Source: JAFARZ01 sp035651595
Lineage (GTDB): Bacteria; Actinomycetota; Actinomycetes; Streptosporangiales; Streptosporangiaceae
Reading direction: 5' to 3'
Length of the DNA stretch: 28,527 nucleotides
NCBI GenBank assembly: GCA_035651595.1
Contig: DASRFJ010000135.1
Location: 1-28,527, forward strand
The translations under genes and the position numbers were made by a program. Below are positions 6,601 through 14,238 of this stretch, piece by piece. The notes beneath the pieces were generated by a model that was given only the letters and a program-made list of their open reading frames with translations, was not told the origin of the DNA and did no database searches. The stretch's first letter is position 1. Each line of letters begins with the position of its first letter.

Positions 6601-8241
6601 TCAGTGCCCGAGCGCGACCTGCACGATCTTGACGATCACCAGGATCATCGCGACCGCCAGGTAGAGCCGGAGCGCGGACAGCCCGAGCTTGCGGGCGGTG
6701 GACAGCAGCGGAGCGGTCAGCGTCGCGAGCGGCGGCATCCGCCAGTTGTCCCGGCCCTCGATCGTGGCGTCCTCGGCGGTGAGTTCCCGGCGCGGGCTGC
6801 GCCGGGCACGGGCGAGCGCGACCGCGCCGGCCAGCACCGCGACGGCGCCGCACGCTTCCATGATCATCATGATCTGGTGCCCGGTGATCTTCGGGAACAG
6901 CACCGAAGAGGTGAGCACCACCGACAGCGTGATCAGCACCGCGATCACCGCGGCGGTGAACAGGTTCGTGCGGCGCCGGTTCACCCACGGGCCGAGCACG
7001 GCCTTGTCGTTGCACAGCAGCAGCAGGAACACGGTCGCGCTGGGCAGCAGCACGCCGGCCAGCGTCTGCACACCCTCGGTGAGCAGGCCGAGCGGCGAAC
7101 CGGGGATGAGCACGATCGCGGCCGCGCCGCCGATCAGCGCGCCGTACACCGCGTAGAACCCTTTGGCCTGCCGCACGCCGCGGTGCAGCGAGTGGTTCAG
7201 CCCGAGCACGTCGCCGATCGCGTACGCGCTGGACAGGGACACCGCGAACGCGCCGACGATCGCGGCGTCGAGCAGCGCGACCGCGAAGATCACCCCGGCC
7301 AGCCGCCCGGCGTGCGCCGCGATGCCGTGGGCCAGCGCCGTCGCGTCGGTGACGCTCCCGCCGTGCGTGCCCGCGAACGCGGTGGCGGTGACGCCCATCA
7401 GCGCGGCGGCGCCGAGCACGACGATGACGATGCCGATCCACAGGTCGGCCTTCTCGTACCGCATGAACCGCGGCGTGATCCGCTTGTCGATCACGTAGCT
7501 CTGCTGGAAGAACAGCTGCCAGGGGGCCACCGTGGTGCCGACGATGCTGATCACGAGCAGCATGACGGTGGCCATCTGGCCCTCGCCGCCGGGCAGGCCG
7601 GGGGAGACGAAGCCGTGCGCCATCTGCGACGTCGCCGGGTGCACGATGAAGTACAGCGGGATCAGCAGCAGCGAACCGGCGCAGAACGCGACCGCGATCC
7701 GCTCGAACCGGCGGAAGCTGCCGGTGAACGCCGCGGCGATGATCACCGCGCCGGCCAGGACTACCGCGATGACCTTCGGCACCCCCAGGTAGCCGGCCGC
7801 CAGCGTGATGCCGATGAACTCGGTGACGAGCGTGAGCGCGTTGAGGATGAACAGGTCGATGACCGAGAACGCGCCCCAGAACTTGCCGAACCGCTCCAGG
7901 ATCAGCCGCGCGTGTCCCACCCCGGTGACCGCACCGAGGCGCAGCACCATCTCCTGATTCACGTACAACACCGGTACCAGAAGCAGCAGCGTCCACAGCA
8001 GATGCGTGCCGTAGTTCTGTCCCGCCTGTCCGTAGGTCTGGAACGCGCCCGCGTCGTTGTCGCCGACCATCACGATCAGGCCGGGGCCCACGATGGCCAG
8101 CAGGGTCTTGAGCTTGGCGGACAGGCTCGCGCGCGGCGCGTAGTCATCGACGGCGATCGTGCCGAGCGCACCGCGGATGTCGCCGACGTGCATGTCGTCG
8201 AGGACCGCGGCGGGCTCGCCGTTACGGGTGATGGTGGCCAT
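6601..8241 (-). CDS. Nramp-related divalent metal transporter, probably for Mg2+ (NRMT/NmtA-like)
   Basis: This 546-residue SLC11/Nramp-fold protein has about 11 membrane helices after a hydrophilic N-terminus. In TM1 the Asp is kept (GDNDAGAF), but the canonical DPGN is not. In TM6 the Met-Pro-His of Mn2+/Fe2+ carriers is replaced by TVAPWQ, so the soft-metal-binding Met is Ala. That swap marks Nramp-related magnesium transporters. The leader carries an M-box Mg2+ riboswitch, which independently points to Mg2+ uptake. M-box-controlled Nramp-related Mg2+ transporters are known from clostridia, so the function is well supported by precedent. AAAGGGG about nine bases upstream selects ATG 8241 (MATITRNG); ATG 8259 upstream is less likely. 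The gene ends face to face with 5877-6596. Confidence 0.92.
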   Translation of the reverse strand: MATITRNGEPAAVLDDMHVGDIRGALGTIAVDDYAPRASLSAKLKTLLAIVGPGLIVMVGDNDAGAFQTYGQAGQNYGTHLLWTLLLLVPVLYVNQEMVLRLGAVTGVGHARLILERFGKFWGAFSVIDLFILNALTLVTEFIGITLAAGYLGVPKVIAVVLAGAVIIAAAFTGSFRRFERIAVAFCAGSLLLIPLYFIVHPATSQMAHGFVSPGLPGGEGQMATVMLLVISIVGTTVAPWQLFFQQSYVIDKRITPRFMRYEKADLWIGIVIVVLGAAALMGVTATAFAGTHGGSVTDATALAHGIAAHAGRLAGVIFAVALLDAAIVGAFAVSLSSAYAIGDVLGLNHSLHRGVRQAKGFYAVYGALIGGAAAIVLIPGSPLGLLTEGVQTLAGVLLPSATVFLLLLCNDKAVLGPWVNRRRTNLFTAAVIAVLITLSVVLTSSVLFPKITGHQIMMIMEACGAVAVLAGAVALARARRSPRRELTAEDATIEGRDNWRMPPLATLTAPLLSTARKLGLSALRLYLAVAMILVIVKIVQVALGH

Positions 8242-8291
8242 GATGAACACCCCTTTCACGTTTCAGCAATGACGTGAATCGGGGGCACGCG

Positions 8292-8317
8292 CTAATAAGC
8301 CGCCAAAAGGCGATTAG
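8292..8317 (-). promoter_or_regulatory. Leader hairpin near the transporter start
   Basis: On the reverse strand CTAAT-CGCC-TTTT-GGCG-(GCTT)-ATTAG forms a nine-pair stem with a four-base bulge and a TTTT loop, about 50 bases before the start codon. It may be part of the riboswitch response or a separate control or processing site. It has no U-tract. Confidence 0.4.
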
Positions 8318-8488
8318 TGAAATTCAGGTGGCGCGCTTAGCGTGTGCCCGGAACTGGGCGGGACGGCAGCGGCTGGGGCCGACTTCGGCCCGGACTATCA
8401 GAGTCCATTGCGCGCCTCCCTTCCAGTCGCGGCGCACGAGGGCGCCAGTCATCCATGCGGACACCGCGTGACACCTGAGGTAAACCAC

Positions 8489-8506
8489 GTCAGGCAGCAG
8501 CCTGAC
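8489..8506 (-). promoter_or_regulatory. Hairpin directly after the M-box, candidate expression platform
   Basis: On the reverse strand GTCAGGC-TGCT-GCCTGAC is a perfect seven-pair stem starting a few bases after the M-box closing helix. It is positioned like an expression-platform hairpin, but there is no run of Us, so intrinsic termination is doubtful and Rho-dependent control is an alternative. Confidence 0.45.
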
Positions 8507-8509
8507 CCG

Positions 8510-8698
8510 CACCTCTCTCGTAAGAGCTTTGGCACTCCACGGCGTACTGCCACCCGCCCTGCTACCGCAGCAGGTCCGGTCAGCCAGCCACTTGGCCTCA
8601 CCCCTTAGGCCGGGGAGAGGTGTCCTGATCCGGAGCGTCTCTCGACGGTTGGGATCAGTGGCCTATGTCCGTGAAGACGCCTCACCGAACGAGGTGTC
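8510..8698 (-). promoter_or_regulatory. M-box (ykoK) magnesium riboswitch
   Basis: Read on the reverse strand, the conserved landmarks appear in the right order: CGTT.GGTGAGGCGTC (8676-8694), then ACGGACATAGGC-CACTG, then CCGTCGAGAGACGC, then a variable GC-rich arm, then GTGGAGTGCCAAAGCTC near the 3' end. The outer helix can form between CACCTCGT (5') and ACGAG..AGGTG (3'). These are the signature blocks of the M-box class, which folds on Mg2+ and turns off Mg2+ transport genes. It precedes the Nramp-related transporter on the same strand, with about 268 bases between aptamer end and start codon. Confidence 0.9.
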
Positions 8699-8772
8699 TC
8701 GTTATCAACCTCACTAAGAATGCCGTGTGAGCGGCCCTTGTGTCAATTTCACGCTCGTTGGGGTAACCGGTC

Positions 8773-8792
8773 CGGGCACCCGTTTATGCCCG
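8773..8792 (-). terminator. Hairpin after the YbaK-type gene
   Basis: CGGGCA (8773-8778) pairs with TGCCCG (8787-8792) across an eight-base loop, starting five bases after the stop of the 8798-9343 gene on the reverse strand. There is no U-tract. It would separate this gene from the M-box transcript downstream. Confidence 0.4.
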
Positions 8793-8797
8793 TGCAC

Positions 8798-9343
8798 TCA
8801 CTGCGAGACGGGGATCCCGAGGCCGTCGAGCACCTGGGCCCCGGGCAGTTCGGCCAGCAGCCGGCCCGGCAGCCGGAGCTTCGAGCCGCGGATGCCGGAA
8901 CCGATGACGACGGACTCGGTCTTCGCCACCTCGGCGTCGACGAGCACCGGCCAGCCGGCCGGCAGCCCGACCGGCGTGATCCCGCCGTACTCCATGCTGG
9001 TCGCTTCGGTCACGTCGGCGACCGGCGCGAAGGACGCCTTCCGTGCCCCGAGGTGCCTGCGGACCAGGCCGTTCACGTCCGCCCTGGTGGTCGCCGCGAC
9101 CATGCAGGCCGCGTACGTGGTGTCCGGGCCGCGCCGGGCCGCGATCACCACGCAGTTCGCGGACTCCTCGAGCGATACGCCGTACCGCTCGCAGAACGCG
9201 GCGGTGTCGGCGAGCGCCGGATCGATCTCCGCCACGAGCACCTCGCCGGCCGCCGGCCACGCGCTGAGCGCGGCGCGCACGGCGGCGGCGAGCAGTTGCG
9301 GCTGGTCCAGGGCCGGTGTGAAGGAAAGCGTCATGCTCCCCAT
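8798..9343 (-). CDS. YbaK/EbsC-type aminoacyl-tRNA deacylase
   Basis: The protein matches the YbaK/ProX editing domain, which hydrolyses mischarged tRNAs (Cys- or Ala-tRNAPro in characterised members). Family landmarks seen are ESANCVVIAAR (about 64-74), DVNGLVRRHLGARKASFA with the conserved Lys (about 92-109), the substrate-site phrase 'EYGGITPVGLP' (about 121-131) and the 'GSG..GSKL' C-terminal turn. Length (181 residues) is normal for a free-standing deacylase of the larger actinobacterial type. ATG 9343 and ATG 9334 are both possible; the second follows GGGGAG very closely. It lies 12 bases downstream of the small secreted-protein gene and may be co-transcribed with it. Confidence 0.88.
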   Translation of the reverse strand: MGSMTLSFTPALDQPQLLAAAVRAALSAWPAAGEVLVAEIDPALADTAAFCERYGVSLEESANCVVIAARRGPDTTYAACMVAATTRADVNGLVRRHLGARKASFAPVADVTEATSMEYGGITPVGLPAGWPVLVDAEVAKTESVVIGSGIRGSKLRLPGRLLAELPGAQVLDGLGIPVSQ

Positions 9344-9355
9344 CCAACCATTGGG

Positions 9356-9802
9356 TCAGTACGCCCCGGGCGGCGTCATCGTCTGGGTCTTGCCGGAGCC
9401 CGGGTAGAGCAGCGTCATCTTGCTGTAGCCGAGGTGGCCCGGGTGGTGCCCGACCGGCTTGCCGCGCCACAGGACCACGATGACGTTCTGGTGCGACCAC
9501 TTGCCCTGCGCGCAGTTCGGCAGGCAGTTGTCCACGTAGAACACGCCCGTGCCAGTCGCCTCGGTGGCGTTCCAGTTCGACCAGCTCATCTTGGACAAAG
9601 CGCCGCTGCCATCGCAGAAGACATCGAACTGCGAGGGCCGGACCTGCGGCTTGTTCGCGCAGTCGTAAACGGCGATCTTCGGTGCCGGCGTCTTGGCGGC
9701 GGGCTGCACGGGCGCGGCGTTGGCGGTCAGGGTGGCCGCCGCCAGGCCAGCGGCCGCGGTCAAGCCGGCCACGGCGGGCAGCGCGATTGCAAGCTTCTTC
9801 AC
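9356..9802 (-). CDS. Small secreted protein with four cysteines, unknown function
   Basis: I place the start at GTG 9802, which has a perfect GGAGGA five bases upstream and gives a clean signal peptide (basic MKKLAIALPAVAG, hydrophobic core, cleavage after TANA). An upstream ATG at 9829 would add nine residues and spoil the signal peptide. The mature part (about 110 residues) has a Pro/Lys linker and then four Cys (YDCAN, DVFCDG, DNCLPNC), enough for two disulfides, with several aromatic beta-strand phrases. I do not recognise the family; small exported proteins like this are common in actinomycetes. It is probably extracellular. Confidence 0.8.
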   Translation of the reverse strand: MKKLAIALPAVAGLTAAAGLAAATLTANAAPVQPAAKTPAPKIAVYDCANKPQVRPSQFDVFCDGSGALSKMSWSNWNATEATGTGVFYVDNCLPNCAQGKWSHQNVIVVLWRGKPVGHHPGHLGYSKMTLLYPGSGKTQTMTPPGAY

Positions 9803-9914
9803 GAGATCCTCCACGATGGTGTTAGGCAATCCGGTGTCTAAGACGCCCGGGGCAGGTTCGTGGTTGCGGGCGGATTCCTCATCCGGCTAACGGTCTCGTA
9901 TCCTTCGTGGCGGT

Positions 9915-12900
9915 ATGCAGTCGGAAGCTTCGCTCATCAGCCGGCGGGCCGCGCGCCGCGCCGCGATGGCGCCGATCGCGTTTCCGCCCGAGCTGCCGGT
10001 CAGCCAGCTCAAGGACGAGATCGCCGATGCCATCCAGGATCACCAGGTAGTGATCATCGCAGGGGAGACCGGCTCGGGCAAAACCACCCAGATCCCGAAG
10101 ATCTGCCTCGAGCTCGGCCGGGGCGTGGCCGGGCAGATCGGGCACACGCAGCCCCGCCGGCTGGCGGCACGTACGGTCGCCGAACGCATCGCCGAGGAGC
10201 TTGGCAGCCCGCTGGGGGAGGCGGTCGGTTACAAGGTCCGGTTCACCGACAGGTCCGCCGATGACACGCTGATCAAGCTGATGACCGACGGCATCCTGCT
10301 CACCGAGCTGGCGCGGGACAGGCGTTTGCGGCGGTACGACACGCTGATCATCGACGAGGCGCACGAACGCAGCCTGAACATCGACTTCATCCTCGGCTGC
10401 CTGCGCCAGCTGCTGCCGTCGCGGCCGGACCTGAAGGTGATCATCACGTCGGCGACCATCGACCCGGAGCGGTTCGCCGCTGCGTTCGGGGGAGCACCGG
10501 TGATCGAGGTGTCCGGGCGGACGTACCCGGTGGAGGTGCGGTACCGGCCGGTCGACGAGGGCGCTGACCAGGCGCAGGCGATCAGCGACGCGGTCGATGA
10601 GCTTTCCCGCGCCGGGCCGGGCGACATACTGGTCTTCCTCAGCGGTGAGCGGGAGATCCGCGACACCGCCGACGTGCTGACCGGGCGGGAGCGGCTCGAG
10701 GTGCTGCCGCTGTACTCGCGGCTCTCCGCCGCCGAGCAGCACCGGGTGTTCTCCCCGGTGGCCTCGTCGTTCAACCGCCGCGTCGTGCTGGCCACGAACG
10801 TCGCCGAGACGTCGTTGACCGTGCCCGGCATCAGGTACGTGATCGACCCGGGCACCGCGCGTATCTCCCGGTACAGCCGCGGCACCAAGGTCCAGCGGCT
10901 GCCGATCGAGCCGGTCTCCCAGGCGTCCGCGAACCAGCGGAAGGGCCGCTGCGGCCGGGTGGCCGACGGGATCTGCATCCGGCTGTACAGCGAGGCCGAC
11001 TTCGAGTCGAGGCCGGAGTTCACCGACCCGGAGATCCTGCGTACGAACCTGGCCTCGGTCATCCTCCAGATGGCGGCGATCGGCCTAGGCGACGTGCCGG
11101 ACTTCCCGTTCATCGATCCGCCCGACGCCCGGAACATCGCCGACGGCATGACTCTCCTGACCGAGTTGAACGCGTTCAAAAATGGCCGGATCAACGGGCT
11201 CGGCCGGAAGATGGCCCGGCTGCCGGTGGACCCGCGGATCGCCCGGATGATCCTTGAGTCGGACCGCAACGGCTGCGCCCGCGAGGTGCTGATCCTCGCC
11301 GCGGCGCTGTCCATCCAGGACCCGCGCGAGCGGCCGCTGGAGGCGCAGGAGGCCGCGGACGCGGCGCACCGCCGGTTCGCCTCGCCGGACTCGGACTTCA
11401 CCGCGTTCCTCGCGCTGTGGGACTACCTGCGCGAGCGGCAGGCCGAGCTGTCCTCGTCGGCGTTCCGCCGGATGTGCCGCGCGGAGTACCTCAACTACCT
11501 GCGGGTGCGTGAATGGCAGGACCTGCACGGCCAGCTGCGGCGGCTGGCGGCGGATGTCGGGGTTGGCGTTAATTCGTCTTCTTCCGAACGTACGGTGGTG
11601 CATGTCTCGCTGCTGGCCGGCCTCTTGTCGCAGATCGGGATGAAAGTCGAGGCTTTGCAGAGCCCTGGCACCCGTCCGGGGTCCGCCGCCCGGCGGCCGC
11701 GGGCGGAGTACCTGGGCGCGCGCAATGCCCGGTTCGCGATCTTCCCCGGCTCCGGCCTGGCCAGGAAGCCGCCGGACTGGCTCGTCGCCGCCGAGCTGGT
11801 CGAGACGTCCCGGCTGTTCGCCCGGATCGCGGCGAAGATCGAGCCGGAGTGGGTCGAGCCGCTCGCCCAGCACCTGGTGCGGCGCACCTACAGCGAGCCG
11901 CACTGGGAGAAGAAGCGGGCCTCCGCCGTCGCCCTGGAGAAGGTGACGCTGTACGGGATCCCGCTGGTCGCGGACCGCAAGGTCGCCTACGGCCGGATCG
12001 ACCCGGCGGCCTCGCGCGAGCTGTTCATCCGGCACGCCCTGGTCGAGGGCGACTGGGCGACCACGCACCGGTTCTTCCACGAGAACCGCAGGCTCCTGGC
12101 AGAAGCCGCCGAGCTCGAGCACCGGGTCCGCCGCCGCGGCCTGGTCGCGGGGGAGGAGGAGCTGTACGCGTTCTACGACGCGCGGATCCCGGCCTCGGTC
12201 GTGTCGGGACAGCACTTCGACACCTGGTGGAAGCAGGCCAGGCGGGAGGATCCCGGGCTGCTCACGTTCAAGGTGACGGACCTGATGTCCGCGGACGCGG
12301 CGGAGGTCGAGACGGCGTCGTACCCGGACGTGTGGACGTCGCAGTCGGCGGGGCTTTCCCTGCCGCTGGCTTACGAGTTCGCGCCGGGTACCGCGGCCGA
12401 CGGCGTCACCGTCGATGTCCCGCTGAGCAAGCTCAACCAGGTGACCGCCGGGGAGTTCTCCTGGCAGGTGCCGGGGCTGCGTGCCGAGCTGATCACCGAG
12501 ATGATCCGGTCTCTGCCGAAGGCACTGCGGCGCGATCTGGTGCCGGCCCCGGACGTGGCCCGCGAGGTGCTCGCCCGGCTCGGGCCGACTTCCGGTTCGG
12601 GTGACATCCGGGACGTGGTCGGGCGGGAGCTTCGTCACTTGCGCGGCATCGACGTGCCGCGCGACGCCTGGGACATGGCCCGCCTGCCGCCGCACCTGCG
12701 GATCACGTTCCGGGTGCTGGACGATGCCGCGGCCGAACCCGGCGTGCTCGCCAGCGGCGACGACCTGGCCGAGCTCAAGCGCCAGCTGCGGCCACGGCTG
12801 CGGGCCAGGCTGGAGGCCGCGGCGGGTGACCTCACCAGGACCGGGCTGACCAGCTGGGACTTCGGCACGCTGCCCGAAGTGTTCCGGGCGGGCGAGGTGA

Positions 12901-13688
12901 TCGCTTACCCGGCGCTCGCGGACGCCGGCCGCGCCGTGGACATCCGGCTGTTCGAGACCCAGCGGGCGGCGCGCACCGCGATGTGGGCGGGTACCCGCCG
13001 GCTGATCCTGCTCGGCGTGCCGTCGCCGGTGAAGTCGATCGCGGACCGGCTGCCCACCTCCGCCAAGCTGGCACTCAGCCACAACCCGCACGGCGGCGTC
13101 GCGGCGATGTTCGCCGACTGCGTGAACTGCGCCGCCGACTTCCTGATGGCTCAGGCGGGCGGGCCGGTGCGTGACCGCGACGGGTTCGAACGCCTGCGTA
13201 ACACGGTACGCGAGTCGCTGCACGAGGTCACCGCGGAGGTCGTCCGGCAGGTGGAGGCGGCGCTGCGGCTCGCGCACGCGCTCGCCGCGCGCCTCGGCGA
13301 CACGCGCGGCGACGCGGTCCAGGCCGCCGTCGCTGACCTGCGCGCGCAACTGGCCGGGCTGATCTACCCGGACTTCGTCACGGCCACCGGATACCGCCAG
13401 CTGCCCGCGCTGACACGGTACTTGCGCGGGATGGAACGCCGGCTCGCCAAGCTGCCGGAGAACCCGGGCCGCGACGCGCTCAGCATGGCCGTCGTGCACC
13501 GGGTGCGGGATGCCTATCAGCAGGCGGTCGCCGGCCTCCCGCCCGGCCGCCGCGATGACGACGACGTGCGCGCGGTCCGCTGGATGATCGAAGAGCTGCG
13601 CGTCAGCCTGTTCGCCCAGACCCTCGGCACCCCCGCCCCCGTTTCAGAGAACCGCATCATGACTGCCATCGCCAAGTTCCGCCCCTGA
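9915..13688 (+). CDS. hrpA: ATP-dependent RNA helicase HrpA
   Basis: At 1257 residues this is the full length expected for HrpA, a DEAH-box RNA helicase involved in RNA and translation quality control. Seen in order: Walker A GETGSGKT (50-57), QPRRLAARTVAERIAEE (motif Ia), DEAH (147-150), SAT (179-181), the C-terminal helicase motifs including ATNVAETSLTVPG and QRKGRCGRV, the helicase-associated and OB-fold regions, and a long C-terminal half of the DUF3418 type (DLVPAPDVA, 'PALADAG..V..RLF'). ATG 9915 starts shortly upstream of the helicase core with no obvious Shine-Dalgarno sequence. The gene stands alone. A Ser-rich patch near residue 550 (NSSSSERT) lies inside an otherwise normal region. 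A long open frame on the opposite strand is a codon-bias shadow. Confidence 0.96.
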   Translation: MQSEASLISRRAARRAAMAPIAFPPELPVSQLKDEIADAIQDHQVVIIAGETGSGKTTQIPKICLELGRGVAGQIGHTQPRRLAARTVAERIAEELGSPLGEAVGYKVRFTDRSADDTLIKLMTDGILLTELARDRRLRRYDTLIIDEAHERSLNIDFILGCLRQLLPSRPDLKVIITSATIDPERFAAAFGGAPVIEVSGRTYPVEVRYRPVDEGADQAQAISDAVDELSRAGPGDILVFLSGEREIRDTADVLTGRERLEVLPLYSRLSAAEQHRVFSPVASSFNRRVVLATNVAETSLTVPGIRYVIDPGTARISRYSRGTKVQRLPIEPVSQASANQRKGRCGRVADGICIRLYSEADFESRPEFTDPEILRTNLASVILQMAAIGLGDVPDFPFIDPPDARNIADGMTLLTELNAFKNGRINGLGRKMARLPVDPRIARMILESDRNGCAREVLILAAALSIQDPRERPLEAQEAADAAHRRFASPDSDFTAFLALWDYLRERQAELSSSAFRRMCRAEYLNYLRVREWQDLHGQLRRLAADVGVGVNSSSSERTVVHVSLLAGLLSQIGMKVEALQSPGTRPGSAARRPRAEYLGARNARFAIFPGSGLARKPPDWLVAAELVETSRLFARIAAKIEPEWVEPLAQHLVRRTYSEPHWEKKRASAVALEKVTLYGIPLVADRKVAYGRIDPAASRELFIRHALVEGDWATTHRFFHENRRLLAEAAELEHRVRRRGLVAGEEELYAFYDARIPASVVSGQHFDTWWKQARREDPGLLTFKVTDLMSADAAEVETASYPDVWTSQSAGLSLPLAYEFAPGTAADGVTVDVPLSKLNQVTAGEFSWQVPGLRAELITEMIRSLPKALRRDLVPAPDVAREVLARLGPTSGSGDIRDVVGRELRHLRGIDVPRDAWDMARLPPHLRITFRVLDDAAAEPGVLASGDDLAELKRQLRPRLRARLEAAAGDLTRTGLTSWDFGTLPEVFRAGEVIAYPALADAGRAVDIRLFETQRAARTAMWAGTRRLILLGVPSPVKSIADRLPTSAKLALSHNPHGGVAAMFADCVNCAADFLMAQAGGPVRDRDGFERLRNTVRESLHEVTAEVVRQVEAALRLAHALAARLGDTRGDAVQAAVADLRAQLAGLIYPDFVTATGYRQLPALTRYLRGMERRLAKLPENPGRDALSMAVVHRVRDAYQQAVAGLPPGRRDDDDVRAVRWMIEELRVSLFAQTLGTPAPVSENRIMTAIAKFRP

Positions 13689-13807
13689 CCACACCCCGGA
13701 AATTTGCGTCTTGCCCCAGAATGCCACGTAGCTCCGATTCATCCGCCTTATCCGGTCCTGGCGGCTTGTTGGGGGATCGCTTCGAGGCGTTCCGCGCTCG
13801 CGGGCGC
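13689..13807. other. Spacer after hrpA
   Basis: No gene or terminator is evident. The segment TGCCCCAGAATGCCACG (about 13712-13728) weakly resembles GCCCCGAAT-type sequence beside the hairpin repeat at 22625; the likeness is too weak to call a copy. Confidence 0.4.
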
Positions 13808-13923
13808 CCGCCGGCAGCGGATGGACCCGCCGGCAGCGGATGGATCGGCCGGCAGCGGATGGGACGCGCCGGCAGCGGATGGACTCGCCGGCGCGGATGG
13901 ACCCGCCGGCAGCGGATGGACCC
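13808..13923. repeat. Tandem repeat, about six 18-bp units
   Basis: The unit CCGCCGGCAGCGGATGGA recurs about six times with one- to three-base linkers and small changes; the fifth copy has lost CA. It lies outside any gene, between hrpA and copy 2 of the 140-bp element. No spacers of CRISPR type are present. The copy number probably varies between strains. Confidence 0.9.
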
Positions 13924-13929
13924 CGAAAC

Positions 13930-14069
13930 AACGTGGTGGATGGCCCCTTTGTGGTGGCCTAGCCCCTTTTTTCGAGGGTTAACTCACCACGATGGGGAAA
14001 TCGACCACGTCGATGCAGGGGCAGCCAGTGTGCTGGCGCATCGTCAGCCACATGACGCGCGCTAGTCCC
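13930..14069 (+). repeat. Dispersed 140-bp structured element (copy 2)
   Basis: By hand alignment this is about 84% identical to the reverse strand of 22781-22920, over the same 140-base length and without gaps. Outer arms GTGGTGGAT and ATCGACCAC can pair, enclosing a CCCCTTTGTGG segment and a CCCC...GAGGG stem. The block TTAACTCACCACGATGGG and the downstream GCAGCCAGTGT.CTGGCGCATCG.CAGCCACATGA are nearly unchanged. It follows hrpA on the same strand. Confidence 0.8.
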
Positions 14070-14165
14070 AGCCGCTGCGGGGGGTGAGGCAACCATACTG
14101 GCGTTCGAATGGTCGCAACGCTTTGCCAAAACTTTCGGTGTGTCGTTCGCAAATCAGAGTTACCG

Positions 14166-14197
14166 TCAGTGCTACGTTCCTGCTTGAGTAGCACTGA
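14166..14197. promoter_or_regulatory. Perfect 10-bp inverted repeat upstream of the XRE regulator
   Basis: TCAGTGCTAC (14166-14175) and GTAGCACTGA (14188-14197) are exact inverted copies with a 12-base spacer, ending 41 bases before the start codon of the XRE/DUF5753 gene. The position fits an operator for self-regulation by that dimeric DNA-binding protein, or a hairpin in the leader. Confidence 0.6.
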
Positions 14198-14238
14198 ACT
14201 TAATCAAACGCGGACGTAACCGCAGGAAGGCGGGAACC

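Noticed and set aside
6604..8277. 557-codon forward open frame opposite the transporter
   Set aside because: The translation is Arg/His/Gln/Asp-rich low complexity. The reverse strand encodes a clear Nramp-fold protein with Shine-Dalgarno site and riboswitch.
8324..8512. 62-codon reverse open frame right after the M-box as a leader peptide
   Set aside because: The GTG start lies inside the aptamer closing helix, has no Shine-Dalgarno site, and the composition is shadow-like. Left as leader RNA.
11085..13499. 804-codon reverse open frame inside hrpA
   Set aside because: hrpA is full length with all motifs; the antisense frame has no recognisable domain and shadow-type composition.
13808..13923. 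Possible CRISPR array
   Set aside because: Repeats are 18 bases with one- to three-base linkers, not unique spacers of about 30 bases, and there are no cas genes. It is a minisatellite.
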